A stretch of 64,000 nucleotides of DNA from Erwinia tasmaniensis Et1/99 (lineage in GTDB: Bacteria; Pseudomonadota; Gammaproteobacteria; Enterobacterales; Enterobacteriaceae): assembly GCF_000026185.1 (NCBI RefSeq), contig NC_010694.1, positions 682,001 through 746,000 on the forward strand. The letters run 5' to 3'. The notes beneath the pieces are model-generated. The model was given only the letters and a program-made list of their open reading frames with translations, ran no database searches and was not told the origin of the DNA. Numbering within the stretch: position 1 is the stretch's first letter; each line of letters starts with the position of its first letter. The position numbers and the translations under genes were made by a program. Positions 62,744 through 64,000 of the stretch are shown piece after piece.

Positions 62744-63721
62744 ATGCCAAATAGTCTGACCTGGTGCGACCTGCCTGCTGAAGTCTCTCTCTGGCCGGGG
62801 TTACCTCTTTCTTTAAGCGGCGATGAGGTCATGCCGCTTGATTACCGTGCGGGCCGCAGCGGCTGGCTGCTGTACGGGCGTCAACTCGACAAAGCCTGCC
62901 TTACCGCCTATCAGCATCAGCTGGGCGCGGCGATGGTGATTGTTAGCGCCTGGGTGGTGGAAGACTATCAGGTGGTGCGCCTTGCCGGTTCACTCACGCC
63001 GCTGGCGACCCGTCTGGCGCATGATGCCGGCCTGGACGTTGCGCCGCTTGGCCGTATTCCGCACCTGAAAACGCCGGGTTTGCTGGTGATGGATATGGAC
63101 TCGACGGCGATTGAAATCGAATGTATCGACGAGATAGCCAAACTGGCGGGCAGTGGCGAGCAGGTTGCCGAGGTGACCGAGCGCGCAATGCGCGGCGAGC
63201 TGGACTTTGCCGCCAGTCTGCGCCAGCGCGTGGCAACGCTGAAAGATGCGGATGCAAATATCCTGAAGACCGTACGCGATGAGCTGCCGCTGATGCCGGG
63301 GCTGACTTCCCTGGTGCAAAAGCTTCAGGCGCTGGGCTGGCACGTGGCGATTGCCTCCGGTGGTTTCACCTGGTTTGCCGAATATCTGCGTGATACGCTG
63401 CATCTGTCGGCGGCGGTGGCCAATGAGCTGGAAATCCGCGACGGTAAACTGACCGGCGAAGTGCTGGGCGATATTGTCGATGCACAATATAAAGCGGATA
63501 CCCTGCGAAAGCTGGCGACGCGTTTTGCTATTTCGCCGCAGCAGACGGTTGCCGTTGGCGATGGTGCCAACGATCTGCCGATGATTAAAGCCTCGGCGCT
63601 CGGCATTGCTTACCATGCCAAGCCGAAGGTTAACCAGCAGAGCGAATTCATTATCCGTCATGCGGACCTGATGGGGGTGTTCTGCATCCTCAGCGGTAGT
63701 CTGATCCACGAAGAGCGTTAA
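62744..63721 (+). CDS. serB: phosphoserine phosphatase
   Basis: SerB performs the last step of serine synthesis, hydrolysing phosphoserine. The 325-residue product has an N-terminal regulatory part and the HAD catalytic core: VMDMDSTAIEIECIDEIA (nucleophile Asp), AIASGGFTWFAEYL and VAVGDGANDLPMIK. CAGGAG precedes the ATG. It is followed closely by radA. Confidence 0.97.
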   Translation: MPNSLTWCDLPAEVSLWPGLPLSLSGDEVMPLDYRAGRSGWLLYGRQLDKACLTAYQHQLGAAMVIVSAWVVEDYQVVRLAGSLTPLATRLAHDAGLDVAPLGRIPHLKTPGLLVMDMDSTAIEIECIDEIAKLAGSGEQVAEVTERAMRGELDFAASLRQRVATLKDADANILKTVRDELPLMPGLTSLVQKLQALGWHVAIASGGFTWFAEYLRDTLHLSAAVANELEIRDGKLTGEVLGDIVDAQYKADTLRKLATRFAISPQQTVAVGDGANDLPMIKASALGIAYHAKPKVNQQSEFIIRHADLMGVFCILSGSLIHEER

Positions 63722-63730
63722 GGGGAAGAT

Positions 63731-64000
63731 TTGGCCAAAGCGGTAAAGCGTGCCTTTGTTTGTAATGAATGCGGCGCAGATTATCCACGCTGGCAGGGGC
63801 AATGCAGTGCCTGCCATGCCTGGAATACTATCACCGAAGTGCGCCTGGCGGCATCGCCCACCGTGGCACGTAATGAACGCCTGACGGGGTATGCCGGCAG
63901 CGCCGGGCCCAGCCGCGTGCAGAAACTGTCGGAAATCAGCCTTGATGAACTGCCGCGTTTCTCGACCGGTTTTAAAGAGTTTGACCGGGTGCTGGGCGGC
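63731..64000 (+). CDS. radA: DNA repair protein RadA (5' part)
   Basis: The TTG at 63731, with AGGGGAAG upstream, gives MAKAVKRAFVCNECGADYPR, closely matching E. coli RadA. The CxxC zinc finger (CNEC and CSAC) and the segment LPRFSTGFKEFDRVLGG are present. The gene continues beyond the window, where the Walker A motif should follow. RadA works with RecA in recombination and branch migration. Confidence 0.93.
   Translation, partial: MAKAVKRAFVCNECGADYPRWQGQCSACHAWNTITEVRLAASPTVARNERLTGYAGSAGPSRVQKLSEISLDELPRFSTGFKEFDRVLGG

Noticed and set aside
62990..63817. 275-codon open frame opposite serB and the radA start
   Set aside because: It lies across two conserved genes on the other strand, and its sequence has no family character.
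1..64000. CRISPR arrays, tRNA or rRNA genes, insertion sequences
   Set aside because: No regularly spaced repeats of CRISPR type, no cloverleaf-like sequence, and no transposase or terminal inverted repeat pair was seen.

Overview
The window looks like chromosome from a plant- or insect-associated enterobacterium, most likely Erwiniaceae (Erwinia/Pantoea). The right end is close to the E. coli order prfC-osmY-ytjA-yjjU-yjjV-deoCABD-yjjJ-ytjB-serB-radA. Everything left of prfC is accessory. The genus is inferred from gene content and protein resemblance, because no database search was possible.

Positions 1-28.5 kb hold the right part of a type VI secretion system (T6SS). The cluster has the sheath gene tssC (cut by the window edge), hcp, the regulators tagH (FHA), pppA (phosphatase) and ppkA (kinase), tagJ, the baseplate genes tssE/F/G, the ATPase clpV, two vgrG genes and a DUF2169 adaptor. 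tssB, tssA and tssJ/K/L/M are not in the window and probably lie to the left. Effector-immunity pairs sit between the structural genes: a Tae4-like amidase with two Tai4-like immunity genes; an HExxH peptidase-like protein with a lipoprotein; a DUF4225-like protein with a membrane protein, frameshifted at a run of eight T; an evolved VgrG with a wall-hydrolase-like tail and an LprI-like inhibitor; and a PAAR-like/lipase fusion with an ankyrin lipoprotein. The two vgrG genes share a nearly identical 1.5 kb 5' half.

Positions 28.7-35.3 kb are an Rhs locus. A full-length Rhs protein with an HNH/Endo VII-type tip is followed by its presumed immunity gene, a terminator and a convergent symE-like gene. 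The same arrangement is then repeated in damaged form: a 1,017 bp copy of the Rhs core, the last 40 or so codons of a different tip, an orphan immunity gene, the same terminator and a symE remnant.

Positions 35.3-44.4 kb, on the minus strand, form a chaperone-usher fimbrial cluster: major subunit, chaperone, two tandem minor subunits, usher and tip adhesin, with a YcgR-like PilZ protein upstream. Four copies of a conserved AT-rich element with a spaced dyad lie in front of the major subunit, both minor subunits and the usher. Next comes a toxin-like protein of about 1,600 residues with a Tiki/ChaN/EreA-like C-terminal domain, in an AT-rich stretch, and then an ADP-ribosylglycohydrolase.

From 51.1 kb the sequence is conserved housekeeping DNA: release factor 3, OsmY, YtjA, a patatin-like lipase (YjjU), a TatD-family nuclease (YjjV), the deo nucleoside operon with a recognisable CRP/CytR/DeoR control region, the HipA-like YjjJ, YtjB, SerB and the start of RadA. 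Two unusual control structures stand out here: a perfect hairpin covering the yjjU ribosome binding site, and three 12-bp-spaced repeats directly before the yjjJ start codon. No tRNA, rRNA, CRISPR array or intact insertion sequence was seen.
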